Positions 23,601-35,200 of a DNA stretch of 64,000 nt are shown here, piece after piece. Below the pieces are notes generated by a model. The model was not told the origin of the DNA. It did no database searches and worked only from the letters and a program-made list of their open reading frames with translations. Position 1 is the first letter of the stretch. Every line of letters begins with the position of its first letter. The position numbers were made by a program, and so were the translations under genes. The stretch is from Diploscapter coronatus. Its lineage: Eukaryota > Nematoda > Chromadorea > Rhabditida > Rhabditidae. Location of the stretch: positions 71,997,249 through 72,061,248 of the forward strand of contig OZ038423.1 of NCBI GenBank assembly GCA_964036155.1. Direction: 5' to 3'.

Positions 23601-26547
23601 TCTACGATACTGAACGGGAAGAGAATGAAAGGGACCGAATAATGTATTACGATCACGAGTATAATTTCATTGATTCGTAAGATTTCAGCTACTTGAAATA
23701 ATTAGCTTGTTACTATTAGTGCATTTTAGAGGATATTCTATCAGCAAATACGATAACAATATTTTGGCTTTCGATATGTCTATCGTAAAAATATTCTATG
23801 CCTACAAAGAAAAACAGAAACTCAACTATAAGATTGGTGCATTCGTTCCTGCTGAAGGCTAGAAATTAAAATTAAAAATGAATACAAAAAGAAAACTTAG
23901 GACTAAAGATTGATAATTATCAATGTGGAGGGACGGATAGTCCAATTAATCTTAATGCGACAAATGACTTCGCTGCGAAAGTCATTATCAACAAGGCTGT
24001 CAGCATATTTGATCCACCACCGCCATATGCAATTTCTGGATTCGACTTTCATGTCAGCAGAAACTAAAACATTGATAATGCAAATCTATTAAAAATAATT
24101 TCGCGGCATAAAGATATCATATTTGGAAGTTTCATTCTTAATCTATCTTATCGGCGGGCATTTTCATGTCAAAAGTTGCGAAATTGACGACTTTCAAGTT
24201 ACTTCAAATTCATAAAGAAAAGAATTCAGAATAGCAACGACACTCAAATCTACATCTATAGCCGTATCGTTGAAGTGGTTGAAAGCAGTTCACTACCAAA
24301 TTACAGTCTGGTGCTTGTCATCAAGTAGTAACGACGTTCTGTAAAAGAAAAATAGACAGATTTAGTCAGCAAAATCTAACTAATGCCATCGGTTTCCCAT
24401 TGACCTCAGATTCATACACATTCGTTGCTGTTAATGGGCATGTGACGATATTCCTGGAGCAGCAGAGTATCACAACGACTCCAAAGCCAACTACATCTCA
24501 TGGTAAAGCATTAAATAGTCTTTGATGAAATAAGCAAAGCAATTCAGGCCCTACTATATCACTGCCTTACAGTATGGATTGATTATATTTGACACAAATT
24601 TATGCCTAAATTAATGAATAGACATCGCCATTATTATTTATAAATATTTATTCTTTGCATAATATTGAAGATGGCATAGAATTCATTTTAGAAGTCTGCA
24701 ACTGCAGCGACGACTGGGACTTCCAACTGCATAATGGATCGAAATTCATCTGGCCCTTAGAGCCTTGCTTAATTCCGCCTGATCGAGCATGTTCTGTTAA
24801 TGTATGATAAAATCATTATTTTTAAAATAGTAATTTTAAGTTCAACCCAATAGATGATGGAGTAATAATCTACGTGACGATGTCATACGATAATATTTAC
24901 GCTATGCAAACAGTCATTTATGAGCTATACAGCAATCCGGATGAGTTTATATTTAAGGAAACTGAGTTAGCTGATTTTTAGGAATTATTTAGTTAAATTT
25001 TTCAGATACTATAACAGTACATACGGACAAGTTATCGAGGTAGTGCCACAAAGCCGGTTAATCTCATTTGAAGTCAACCCGTTCGATAGAAAGAATCCCG
25101 GAAACGTCACCTTTACTGCCGAAGGCAGAATTGGTATAAATACAAATTTAAATTGCACAACTTAAATCATTTTAGCATCGGCAAAAGATCGCGAAAATAT
25201 TACAATTACTGATGGTCCATCGACGTCTATCTTCACTACACAATTTTTGGATAGCGATTACATTTTTGACATCACTTCGCTGAAAAACGAAATTCTACTC
25301 TTTCACGCATTTTATGATACTGATAGGACGGAAGACGACAGGGATAGGATTATGTATTTTGATGCGAACAATCGCCTGATTGATTCGTTAGTTTTTTTTT
25401 TTTAAATAAAATTTAGTCAAATAATCTTACAACTAATCGGAGATGTTCGCTCGTAGCTCGGTTTCTATTCAAAAGTTGCGTTTCAATTTGTTTCGGTTCG
25501 GTTTACAAGAATATTGAACTGCAAACACCCTTGCTACTAATAAAAACTATCTAAATTATCTTATTTTAATATGTCAAGCTCGAAGTATTTTAATTTAATG
25601 AACTTAAAAAATTTTAATATTTTAGCGGTTGGAGCATAGCTGAAGAGGAGGGAGGCGTAATAGGCCTAGCAAAGACTCAAGTCAGACTTTACTATGCATA
25701 CAAAGCGAACTTCACAGCCCTCGTTGCCATTTATGTGCCTGGAAATGGTAGGAATTATGCCAAAAATCATATAATTTGAACTAATCCTCAGGAATGAGAC
25801 TTCAAAATTACTATTCTGGTGGTGCAAATGAACCGATCGAGTTGTATGCAGTTGATGATTTCGCTGCGAAAGTTAGTAATAATTTCAAATTTACTATTTA
25901 TTATCATAATTTTTAATGTACTTCTTTGAAAATTTATACACTATTTTAGGTAATTATTAGCAAACAGCCACAATACTCCATGAATCCAATTCCTCCGTAC
26001 GTAATTGCCGGATTCGATTTTCACGTAAATCACTTTCGTAACTTCAATTATTACAATTAATCTAGGATAGCAAAGACGCTCAAGTTTACGTGTACAATGA
26101 TATCGTGGAAGTAGTGATCAGCACCGCAATGCCTACTGACAAACTTGTCCTTGTCATTAAGTAATTTTCACCTCCTATCCTCTCTTTCATTTGAAGTCAA
26201 TATAAGTAAACGATAAAATCATATTAATTAAAAATCTAAATTTATTTAAATTAAAACATCCGAATTTCAGCCAGCAAAACTATACCAATTCCATTGGTTA
26301 TGCGTTAAATAACGACTACATCTATACTTTTGTAGCAATTTATGGGCATGTCTCAATCTTGTTGGAGGAACAAGCCAATATCACGATAAATACGACCATA
26401 GTTCCTACCCAACAAACAACGATCATATCTCATTCGTCCACAGCAGAATTTATTTCGACATCGACAAAATCATCGTCACTTAGAAAATACAACAATGCAC
26501 TGATCTTATTGTTATTTAGCATCATCATAAAGTTGTTAGCGTTGTAG
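20655..26547 (+). CDS. Three-module secreted or surface glycoprotein (nematode CUB-like type), 26 exons
   Basis: The gene starts with a signal peptide (MGHVYYAITLIISIGLGLVYS) and encodes about 1182 aa; my 26 exon lengths sum to 3549 nt in frame. Three homologous modules start near 20931, 22675 and 24692. Each has the four-cysteine head C-x-C-S...W-P-x-x-P-C...C, a middle with N-P-G-N-V-T-like and DRxRDR-like stretches, a late Y-x-x-K/P-E part, and an A-I-G/S-I-G motif followed by a Thr/Ser/Pro-rich linker. There are many N-x-S/T sites. The C-terminus is Thr/Ser-rich and ends in a short hydrophobic segment (NNALILLLFSIIIKLLAL), suggesting a GPI-anchor signal or a tail membrane segment. The layout recalls nematode CUB-like secreted proteins, but I do not recognise the family with certainty. 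Two introns of the middle module use GC donors. Confidence 0.72.
20931..22520 (+). repeat. Module 1 of the three-module protein (exons 2-9)
   Basis: Exon lengths are 113, 119, 128, 244, 125, 134, 95 and 209 nt. The intron at 21379-21409 is only 31 nt. It is required to keep the frame and falls at the same phase as in modules 2 and 3. The module ends with a Thr/Pro-rich linker. Confidence 0.7.
22675..24502 (+). repeat. Module 2 of the three-module protein (exons 10-17)
   Basis: Exon lengths are 110, 125, 128, 211, 128, 152, 95 and 137 nt. Introns 23125-23465 and 23858-23900 begin with GC, where the other modules have GT. The module is otherwise intact in frame. Confidence 0.7.
24692..26547 (+). 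repeat. Module 3 of the three-module protein (exons 18-26)
   Basis: Exon lengths are 110, 125, 128, 211, 122, 80 plus 75, 95 and 277 nt. It matches module 2 except that the 152-nt exon is split by an extra intron (25872-25949). It carries the C-terminal hydrophobic tail. Confidence 0.7.
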
Positions 26548-26939
26548 TAAGTGAATAAAGTTAACAATCTCGCAATGTCAGAATCGTTTTGTGTCCCGTT
26601 TTTCGATCAAATCTGTCCTACTTCCTGCTCTGAGTCGTGAGAAATAGTTCAAGTATTAAGCTTCTGCATGTTTTTACCGAAAATAGTACATGAATAAAGA
26701 TAGCGAGAGGAAAAGAAGGAATACGAACTTTTAATTGGATTTATACCAAGACAGATATAGTTTTGAGTTACTTTTCTTTTAATTTTTAAAGTCGATATCA
26801 ATATTTATATGATCATCTCATGAACGCGTGCATAACGGGATATTGAGTATTATCTGGGATGAAAACAAAATTTTATTTATCGAAGAGAAAGGCAACATTT
26901 TATTTCTTTAAAAAACTGATTATTCCCTTATCAAAAAAA

Positions 26940-27619
26940 TTATTCCTTTGAGCCAGCGACTTGTTGAATCGCTCCCAGAACCGTAGACCAGTTTTCTTTG
27001 ATCCAAATTCCAATACGGTCAATTGGCGTGTGTTTTTGGACAATCGAAAAGTTTTTGACCTTAGGCAATATTTCGGCCGGGACCTAAAATATTTCAAAAC
27101 TAAAAAAACCTAATTTTTCCAACCTGATCAGTCCAATCCTCAGTTCGACTCGAGTGTAAATTCACGCCGTATTTATGCCAGTCCGGACTGCGCCAAAGTT
27201 CTTGTTGGTGCTCGTCAAGAAGGATAACAATAACACCGCCTGAAAAATTGATATTTAAGCGAAGAAAAATGATGTTTTACCGGTGAAGCCTTTAATCCAG
27301 TGTCTTGCTCGAAGTTTTGTGGTCCCTCTTAACATACCGTCGTCGTTTAGGGTGATCCAGGTCTCCATGGATTGCTTGGAAGCCACATCCTCGGGACCTT
27401 GGTGCCCGGAAAGAATTTGGGCGCCGAGACTAACTAAAGGCTCGAATGAGAGTCAAAAATTGCTAGTTTTGGCCCAAAAAGTCAAAAATTGCCATCCTGG
27501 TCCTATTGTCCCCTAGTTCAGGACCCTAGGCTCAAGATCTATGGGTGTCTGGTGATTCAAAAATTACCTGAGAAAATGCCGATTAGACATGCAATGAGAA
27601 AATTTAGTTTAGAAGCCAT
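26940..27619 (-). CDS. Small secreted protein of unknown function, 4 exons, 154 aa
   Basis: Exons in order are 27619-27568, 27433-27281, 27239-27124 and 27083-26940. They total 465 nt in frame (154 aa plus stop). It starts with a signal peptide ([23 protein letters not shown] without spaces in the protein). The mature part has the pattern W-I-T-L-N-D-D-G, then [17 protein letters not shown], then [14 protein letters not shown] and V-P-A-E-I-L. It has no cysteine apart from the signal. A TATAAATA box on this strand lies at about 27671-27679. The G-F-T-G-G-V core resembles uncharacterised bacterial and eukaryotic proteins I half-remember, so transfer is possible but unproven. It lies tail to tail with the three-module gene. 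Confidence 0.7.
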
Positions 27620-27670
27620 TTGAAGAATTTAGTCACTGTTCTTGTCTTCTCTAATAAAAATTTTAGCTCT

Positions 27671-27680
27671 ATTTATAAGA
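27671..27680 (-). promoter_or_regulatory. TATA box of the 154-aa secreted protein gene
   Basis: On the minus strand this reads TTATAAATAG, about 52-60 nt upstream of the ATG at 27619. The spacing fits a TATA box with a short 5' UTR. Confidence 0.4.
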
Positions 27681-27683
27681 AAA

Positions 27684-28148
27684 ATTAACAGCCAAATTTG
27701 CATGCAAATATTTGTACAGTTGGGCGTGAAATATTTACCAAATTATACTCATTTGCACTTCTATAGCTATCCGAGCTAGGCATAAACAATCAAAAAGATT
27801 AGGCCCGGCACAAATTCGTTGTACCAACGCCAGAAGCGATACGACACCGACGCAAGTATGCTGTACCAACCGTCGTGCCGTCTCATTTTATAATGGTTTT
27901 TCTGGTGCGACGACTTTTTAGGAAGTACACAACATGAACTTTAATGGCCCCCTGTATAGACACCGCCTGTACTAGCCACCGGATTGAAAATTTGTACTAG
28001 GCACCGCATTTTAGGAACAGCTCATTTCAATACACTTGCCATTTCGTCGTTTTTTTGTCATCTATTACTGCGTTCGCTTGTCATCTCTAGATTTTGTAAT
28101 TTAATCAAAATGATAAGCTGCTTTCAGTTTTGAAGAAACGAGCTTCCA
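27684..28148. other. Spacer between the 154-aa gene (-) and the micropeptide gene (+)
   Basis: No coding sequence seen. It includes GC-richer unique sequence at 27800-27890. The segment TTTCAG at about 28123-28128 is a likely splice or trans-splice acceptor for the next gene. Confidence 0.5.
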
Positions 28149-28324
28149 ATGTCCGACGTGGAGAGGAGCGTCAAGGACGCAGCGGAGAAACAGGTTAAGA
28201 GTGAATGTCAGTAAGGACCAAAGTCGGTATTTCCAGGGGTCCGTCGATTTGGCTGATTTTCACATATATTGTTCAGTTTCTCACGCTGATTCTCGTGGGG
28301 TTATTCCATTTTTTGTTGTTATAA
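28149..28324 (+). CDS. Candidate membrane micropeptide
   Basis: ATG at 28149 opens MSDVERSVKDAAEKQ, ending at a good donor (CAG|GTTAAG) at 28194. A downstream frame encodes a hydrophobic stretch ending in FLTLILVGLFHFLLL and a TAA at 28322-28324. Splicing 28193 to 28277 (acceptor TTGTTCAG) joins both in frame and gives 30 aa. A 26-nt intron (28211-28236) would instead give a 49-aa form with a full membrane segment (GPSIWLIFTYIVQFLTLILV...). Splicing to 28237 leaves the hydrophobic frame. An AATAAA lies at about 28484. The shape (acidic/basic head plus tail membrane segment) recalls SERCA-regulating micropeptides, but no homology is claimed. Confidence 0.35.
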
Positions 28325-28483
28325 AAATACAAGTGGGTTGAGTTACATTATTTAGAGTTTTTCATGGGCTATTCAATGCTGAAAACCCTATTCGATTTTA
28401 TTCAGAAATAAGAAAATTATGAATTTTTGAACATTTTTCGAGCAGTTGTTATCTTTTTGTATCATTTTCTCAACTTTATGCAA

Positions 28484-28489
28484 CAATAA
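28484..28489 (+). terminator. Poly(A) signal for the micropeptide transcript
   Basis: AATAAA occurs about 160 nt after the candidate stop codon, in AT-rich sequence. Confidence 0.35.
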
Positions 28490-28499
28490 ACTGCTTCTA

Positions 28500-29291
28500 T
28501 GCTTTCAGTTATGCAAATCAAAGTAAAATATGGTCTAGATTACTGTATGTATTGCGTTTTCCTCAAGTCATGCGGTTTCCGAATAGCCGAAGCAAGTCAT
28601 GTCGAGACTGCAAAGGCATAGAAAGGCCTAATCTAGATCGATGATAAATCCAATGAAATGGTTGTGTGCCAAAAATCAGGCCGAAACATTCACCTCCTTT
28701 GTATTGCGAAAACGTGTTCACTTTGGAGTCCGGAAAATGCTGATTCTTTCGTTCAAAATCAACTTTTATTTGATTTTTTCCACTCAAAATTTGGCGTCGT
28801 TAACCTTTTCGAAGCTCTGCCCTCATTTTTCACCTGGGTTGTTTCACAGACAAAATGCATTCTTCATTCCCCATTCATATTGGAGGTTTTTAGTCGTCTG
28901 CCTCTCTGCATTCTGCTTCTTTGCTAATGTGACCTCTCTGGCTTCTCTCCGCTCTCTTCAGTTCATTCACTCTTTCCTGCACATTGAGTGGTCAACACAG
29001 CAGAAATCCTCTTTTCTTTCGATTTCCAGTTTCAGTTTTACTTTTCCGAGCCAAACTTTGCCCAGGTTAAATTTCACTCATTTAAAAAAAAGTTCTGGTG
29101 AATTTTACAAATTGTGAAGTTCCCTGCTCGTCGGGTTAAATTTCACTTGAAAGTCTGGTGACTTTTGCAATTCTTCATTTTACGTTTTACTAATAACCGA
29201 AATTTCAGTTGTACCTCAGATTTGCAGAGGGTGTGTACTAAACGCGGGTATCGAATGTCCTTGGGTTTGCCAGGGAAGTCCGGACAATCAG
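28500..29291. other. Region upstream of the DOCK gene
   Basis: No convincing gene. About 28840-29050 is CT-rich, like the block before the Ski/Sno gene. A TTTCAG at about 29203-29208 is a probable trans-splice acceptor for the DOCK mRNA; the frame between it and the ATG at 29292 has no earlier in-frame ATG. Confidence 0.5.
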
Positions 29292-32200
29292 ATGGCTGAT
29301 CTCCCTGAGTCGCTGACGGCCTCGTCCAGCTCGCTCTGTACGACCCTCCCCTCACAAAGGGCGTTCGTCCTCAAGAAAAACAAGTATTTCCCCTACCGTT
29401 CATTCGGTGCATTCGATTCTCTATCATTGGACCGATTCAGACGCCCTGCCACCGATGTCCGGAAGCGTATCATAGACGGCATCCGACACCCATCCTTCAA
29501 CGTGGGATTCAATCAGGACAACGCCGATGGAGGTCCGACTTTGGTGAGAATTTTTGAATTTTTCAAATTTCAAAAGTTTTGCAAGTAGTGTAAGCGCTTC
29601 TATTTTCTCGTCGAAATAATGTGCACAGAGAAATTGCTTCCAACGAAATAGTGATTTTCAGAAAAGAGGTTTTTTCTCTGCGCACATTATTCCTGTGAGA
29701 AAACCGAAGCACTTACACTTTTGAATATTGACATTGATTAAAAAATGAAAGTAAAAATTGAAGATTTGCTCGACTTTGAAAAATTCGACGAAATGTTTGA
29801 TTTAGAGAAAAATTGTATTTTTGTCGATTTTAGCCCCAACTTCCCGAAGCGGCGAACCCCTGCGACGTCGAAGAGTTACTGTCGAATCCGAAGAAAATCG
29901 ACTTGAGACTGGATGCCAGTAGAAAGTAAGTTTCAAATCCCTTTTTTTTTATTAAAAAGCCAAATTTAAAGGTTATCCGAGTTCCCAAAAGATGACATCG
30001 AAATTCGTCACGTCGCGAGAGAACAGCCCACGGGAGAATTCAATCAGTAAAATTTTTACAATTATTTTAAAAATATTTTTTAGTTTCCTTATCATCTACA
30101 TGCTAAAAATCACGTTTACCTTCATTATAAAAAATATTGTGACATTGCAAGATGAGTTAATTTTTTAAAGGAGACAGCATTTTGCTAAAGTTAAAATTTT
30201 CACTTTTAGTGTCGAAATCGCCCCTCACGTGCAACGCGCCATTGCCTCGTTCAACGACCAGTTCTCGATCGTCCAGAGAAAGTAAGCCGTTTTGTTGGCT
30301 TTCGCGTTATTTGACCTTTTTACTGATAAGAACTACAGTACTTGTTACTCTTCTGCCCAAATTAGTGATAGCATTATTCGTTGCAAGGTGAGTTTCATTC
30401 CGAGGGCATTCTATTTGACAATTGATCGTTGATAAGAGCTACAATATCGTTATCTTGCCCTCAAATTTTAGATAGTGCTTTTGTATTTGCATTTTTGGTA
30501 CAGGAATTGTGAATGGGGATCTTTCCAATCTATAATTTGATGAAACTTCTATAGCGAAAAATGGAAGATTCATTCTCAACTAATTTTCAGATACGAGCAA
30601 TTCGGCGCTGGCGAAGTACTTTCTCAATTAGCCGTGGAGCGAAGTGAAATTGCGAGTGGAGCGCAGAAGCAGGTCTACGAGGCTGACGAAGGCATCGACA
30701 GAGTGGGCAGGTCGGCCAGTGTCGTCGTGCAAGAGGTAAAGATTTAGTTTCTAGTTTTGGACAATAATTTTGAAAAAAATAAAATCATTTTTCAAGTGAT
30801 GACTTTTTCTTTAAATTCAGGACTCCTCAAGTCAGAATTCCCGCAATTCGTATGCTTCTTCGTGCGACACCTTGGGCTCTGCAGAGGGAGAGAGGAGAAA
30901 TCGACTGCAGAACAGCCAGCCGGATCCGATTATTTCTGGTTCGATTTTTAAAATTTTTTATTTTAAATCGTTACAGATTTTCTATTAATTTTACAATTCT
31001 CTAGCTTCGATGTTGTTATCGCATTGTTTAGCTAAAGTTATTTTACAAGTTGTATGACTTTTCTTATTTTGAGATCTTCATTCTCGATTCGATACTCTTT
31101 TTTTTACAAAAGCAAAAATATCCTAATTTCAGACGTCGTGTCAAGAAGAAATGCGTACGAATGTGATTCTCTGAACACGAAGTCTCGTTCCTCGAACCGC
31201 GTGAAGCAGCTGATGTCCCTCCTGCCTCTGCCCTCCCAAGCGGACCTCGTCCAGCTCAGAGCCATTCCCCCATTCCCTGACTCGAAATCCAGCAACATCC
31301 TCCATGTCAAAATTCTATCCCTGTCACTTGAGCCCTTCTTCGAACCGGTTTTTGGCAAGTCTATTTTTAAAATTTCTTTTAGAAAATTATAAAGTTGGTT
31401 TATTTATGAAAGTTTATATCTACCTGATCATTTATTTTTATGATGATGACAAGAATTTTTATCAGGGTTTTTAAAGATTTCGATTTTTCAAGTATGATTT
31501 TCAGGCTCAATGACCCTGTACAACGGAGTGTCCAAGAGGAGGGTGAGCGAGTCATTCAATTTCGACATGAATCCATCATCGCTGCGACAATTACTATGTA
31601 TCGATGATAAGGCAGACAGGATTTTGCAGGTATTTAAAAAACTCGTAAATTTTTAAAATATCACATACGGAAAAAAACTCCTATCTTTCCTAAATTAAGG
31701 GGAAAACATACAACAAAGGAACACTTTTTTATTTTCAGGCCGCCTTCACAACCACCTGCCCCATCGAAGAGCTGTTCATTGTGATTCGACTGGAAAAAGT
31801 CCTCCAACCCTGCGATGTCTCGGATGCCGCGGAGCCGTATGCAAACGCAAGGGACGAGAAAATGCGGGACAAGTTGGAAGCCAACGCCAGGTAGCATTTT
31901 GATTACACACACCTAGATCCAGGGGAGAAATATTTGAACTTTTAAAATACTGAATTGGATTTCAGGGAATATTGTCAGAGACTGGGCACGTACAGAATGC
32001 CCCTCGGATTCGCGGTACTCGATCTGCAAAGGGTGCTGTCAAATGATGGGAGTTTGGACAGAACTGACATGTGCACTTCAACAATCAGCACGCAATCGTC
32101 GTATGCGCCAAGTAAGCTTTATTCATTCGAAGAAATTTTACTGATATTCTCCTCTTTAGCTTTAATTCTATTGTTAACGTTTTTAATGAGAATTGCCTCT

Positions 32201-35200
32201 TTTCCAAGTTTATTTTAAATTTCACTGTATTTTCTGATTCAGGTGACATGGGCAGTGGCGACAGCGAAAGCGTCGTGAGTGCGGATCGAATTTCGAATGC
32301 CACCTTCCGACGAATTGGGAGTGGCACTTCGGCCTCGGCTGTGCTACAGAAGGTTTATCATTTAAAAATAAACGAACCTAGTTTAGAGAGATTGCTTCTA
32401 AAATTGTGGGCATTGCTATTTTTTCTGTGAATTTAGCTTCCAAGACAATTTTCTCGCGATTTGGTCCTATGTTTCATATTTCAGGTTCGAACTCCACTTT
32501 CCAAAAGAAAGCTCTCCTCGAATGCAGAAGACAAAGGGCTCGTTTTATCCCAGCCAGTTATTTCCCTCTCCAATCTGCAATCCGTCACAAGGAGAATCAA
32601 TTGCTTGTTCAGAGCGGTAGTGTTTTTCTTTGATTTTTAAACATTTGATGGAAAACCTTCAGGATGCGGATAAAATGACGGAGGAGGAGTACTTCAAGAT
32701 CTTTGCTGAGATTAGAAGAGGCCATAAATCCAGCAGACACAAAACATTCCCCATTGGATTGACGATTCAGTTCTCAGGTAACTTACCTAGTTTTTCTTAA
32801 AAATGTCAATTTTCGTGCAAATTGAAACATGAATGCCTGATAGAAGAGAAAATAGTCTGAACTTTTCAAGAATACATTAATGCTAAAATAGAATTTTCTT
32901 TGAGAGTTCATGTTATTCGAGGAAAGAAAAAGCGAAATAAATTGAACTTCCATAACGCTCTAAATGTTTTTGAACTATATTTTCCCAGGCAGCAGCTGCG
33001 AAGACATCCCGAACTGCTTCAACCCTGAGCTGCGTCCTTTGGGAGCATTCGAGCAGGGCGTTCCGGCCACGAGGATCATTCAGGAATTCTATCCGGAAAA
33101 TCACTACGCTGTCAACATGTCTTATTCGTGAGTTTTTTTAATTCTGAAAAATTCATTTTCAATCTTCTCGATTCTATTTTATGTTTAGCTTTTCTTTTCC
33201 TTACGACTAAATGAAGATTTTTTTTTTATCGAACATTACTTTTTTTCAGAAACTCGCTGTTCATCTACCCGAAATGCGTGAACATGTCGAGTCGAACGGG
33301 CACTGCGCGGAACATCTGCGTTCGAGTCGAATTGATGAATCGAGACGAGAAACCGACGCATGTAGTGTTCCCCAAGTTCGCTGCTGAGGGATTGAAGTCG
33401 ACCGCTCACACTTCCGTCATCTATCATAATAAGTAAGGGAAATTGTTGAAATTTTCAATTTTTATAAAGATTCTAGAACTTTTCGTGACGATAATTGAAA
33501 TGATAATTCAAATTTGTTAATATTTCGAATCAATCGATATTTTAAAATCATCTACTTTTCTTTACTCAATCTGTTTCTCTAAAAAATCCTTTTTTTTCAG
33601 GAACCCTCAGCTCCAAGACGAGATTAAACTCTCGCTGCCTCCCGAGCTGAACGACGGCCATCATCTTCTGTTCACGTTCTACCACATTTCGTGCAAGACG
33701 AGCAACAAGGACGAGCCTGTGGAGTACCCGCTGGGATACACTTGGCTGCCTCTCTACAGGGACGGCAGGTTGACGAGTGGAGACTTCGCCCTCCCGATCT
33801 GCATCGACCGGCCCCAACCCCCATACGGATACCTGTTTCCGCATCTCAAGTCAGTTGTTTTTCTTTAATTTTAAAAATTAGGATTTGGAGGTTCATGTAA
33901 TAAAAAGCAGCTTATGTGTTAGATCAATTTTTTTTCTTGGTAATTTTAGAATTCTTATCAAAGCTTTTGAAGTTTTATCTTTTATTCTTGAAAATAACAC
34001 TTTAGAATGAAAAACATGAAAATTTTAAAACTTGCATTTCTCAGTCCCCTGCCCACCCTGAAATGGCTGGATTCGAGCAAGCCTCTGTTCACAGTCACTC
34101 TGTCCGCAGTCAGCTCCGTGCACAGTCAGGACGAGTACCTGGAGAGGTTCTTCGTCTCCGCATCTTCGCTCTCTTCAAACGACAAGAAAAATCCACCGGT
34201 TAATGAGCAAACACTCATTAAGGTAGGCGAGAAATTTTAATTTTTCATAAAAATTACTGCACAAAATTGGGAAACTTCATATAACTCCATGCATTTTTCT
34301 ATAATAGCCTTTCTTGTTAAATTCTCAAAACATAATTTAACATAAATTCAGGCAATCAACGGCCTGATCAAAGCGCGTCCGCAGTCGATGATCGGATCTC
34401 TGTTCCTGGTGTTCAACGATCTCCTTTCCCTGATCGCACATCCACCCTACTCGGACCAGGTTTCCTCAGCCTGCTTCGACGCGATCGTCCAGCTCGTTAA
34501 ACTCTGCACCATGTTCATCGAGACCTCGCTCGATCAGCACGGAAGATCCCTGTTACTTGTGTCCTACATTCACTATTTCAAAATTGCTGCGAGGTAGAAG
34601 AATTATTATATGTACAGGGGATATTGATGTGCAGTGCAGTTCAATTTTTTTCTGCTAACATTCCTGTTTATTCATTGGATAAATTTAAAAAGTCGTTTTT
34701 ATTATTAAAATTCAGAATGAAATCAATGATTTTGATTACAGAGAATCGACCGTATATTCGCAACTCTGCAAAGAAATAGCCATAGAAAAGGCGAAGAGCA
34801 AAACGTCTGGAGGACCAGAAGATGCAATGCTGCACCACATCATCGAGAGTGTCGAGAGGAAGAGCTCTTCCGGTATTTCTTGAATTCGCAATTTTACTGC
34901 TTGAAGAAATATTATATGAAAGAAGAAGCACTTCATTCGCCATATATTTTTCTTCCAAATAATCAAATTTTAAAATTATTACTTTCAGGTGCACAACAAA
35001 CAGGCAATTCGATCTGCAACGGTGCTGTGCATGAACAGATCATCGCGTTATGGCTGAGGAGCAAAGGTCAGACGCGGGAAAATGGCTACACAAATTCTTG
35101 GTTCTTCTTGCAGTTGATTGTGAGTCTTTTATTTTTTATTCTTCATTCTAAGTTAGGAAGAATAGTCAAAAATTAAAATATTCTCACCAGAACTTCTGGG

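Noticed and set aside
28641..29117. 158-aa open frame upstream of DOCK
   Set aside because: F/S/L-rich translation of a CT-rich stretch, with no homology and no splice logic.
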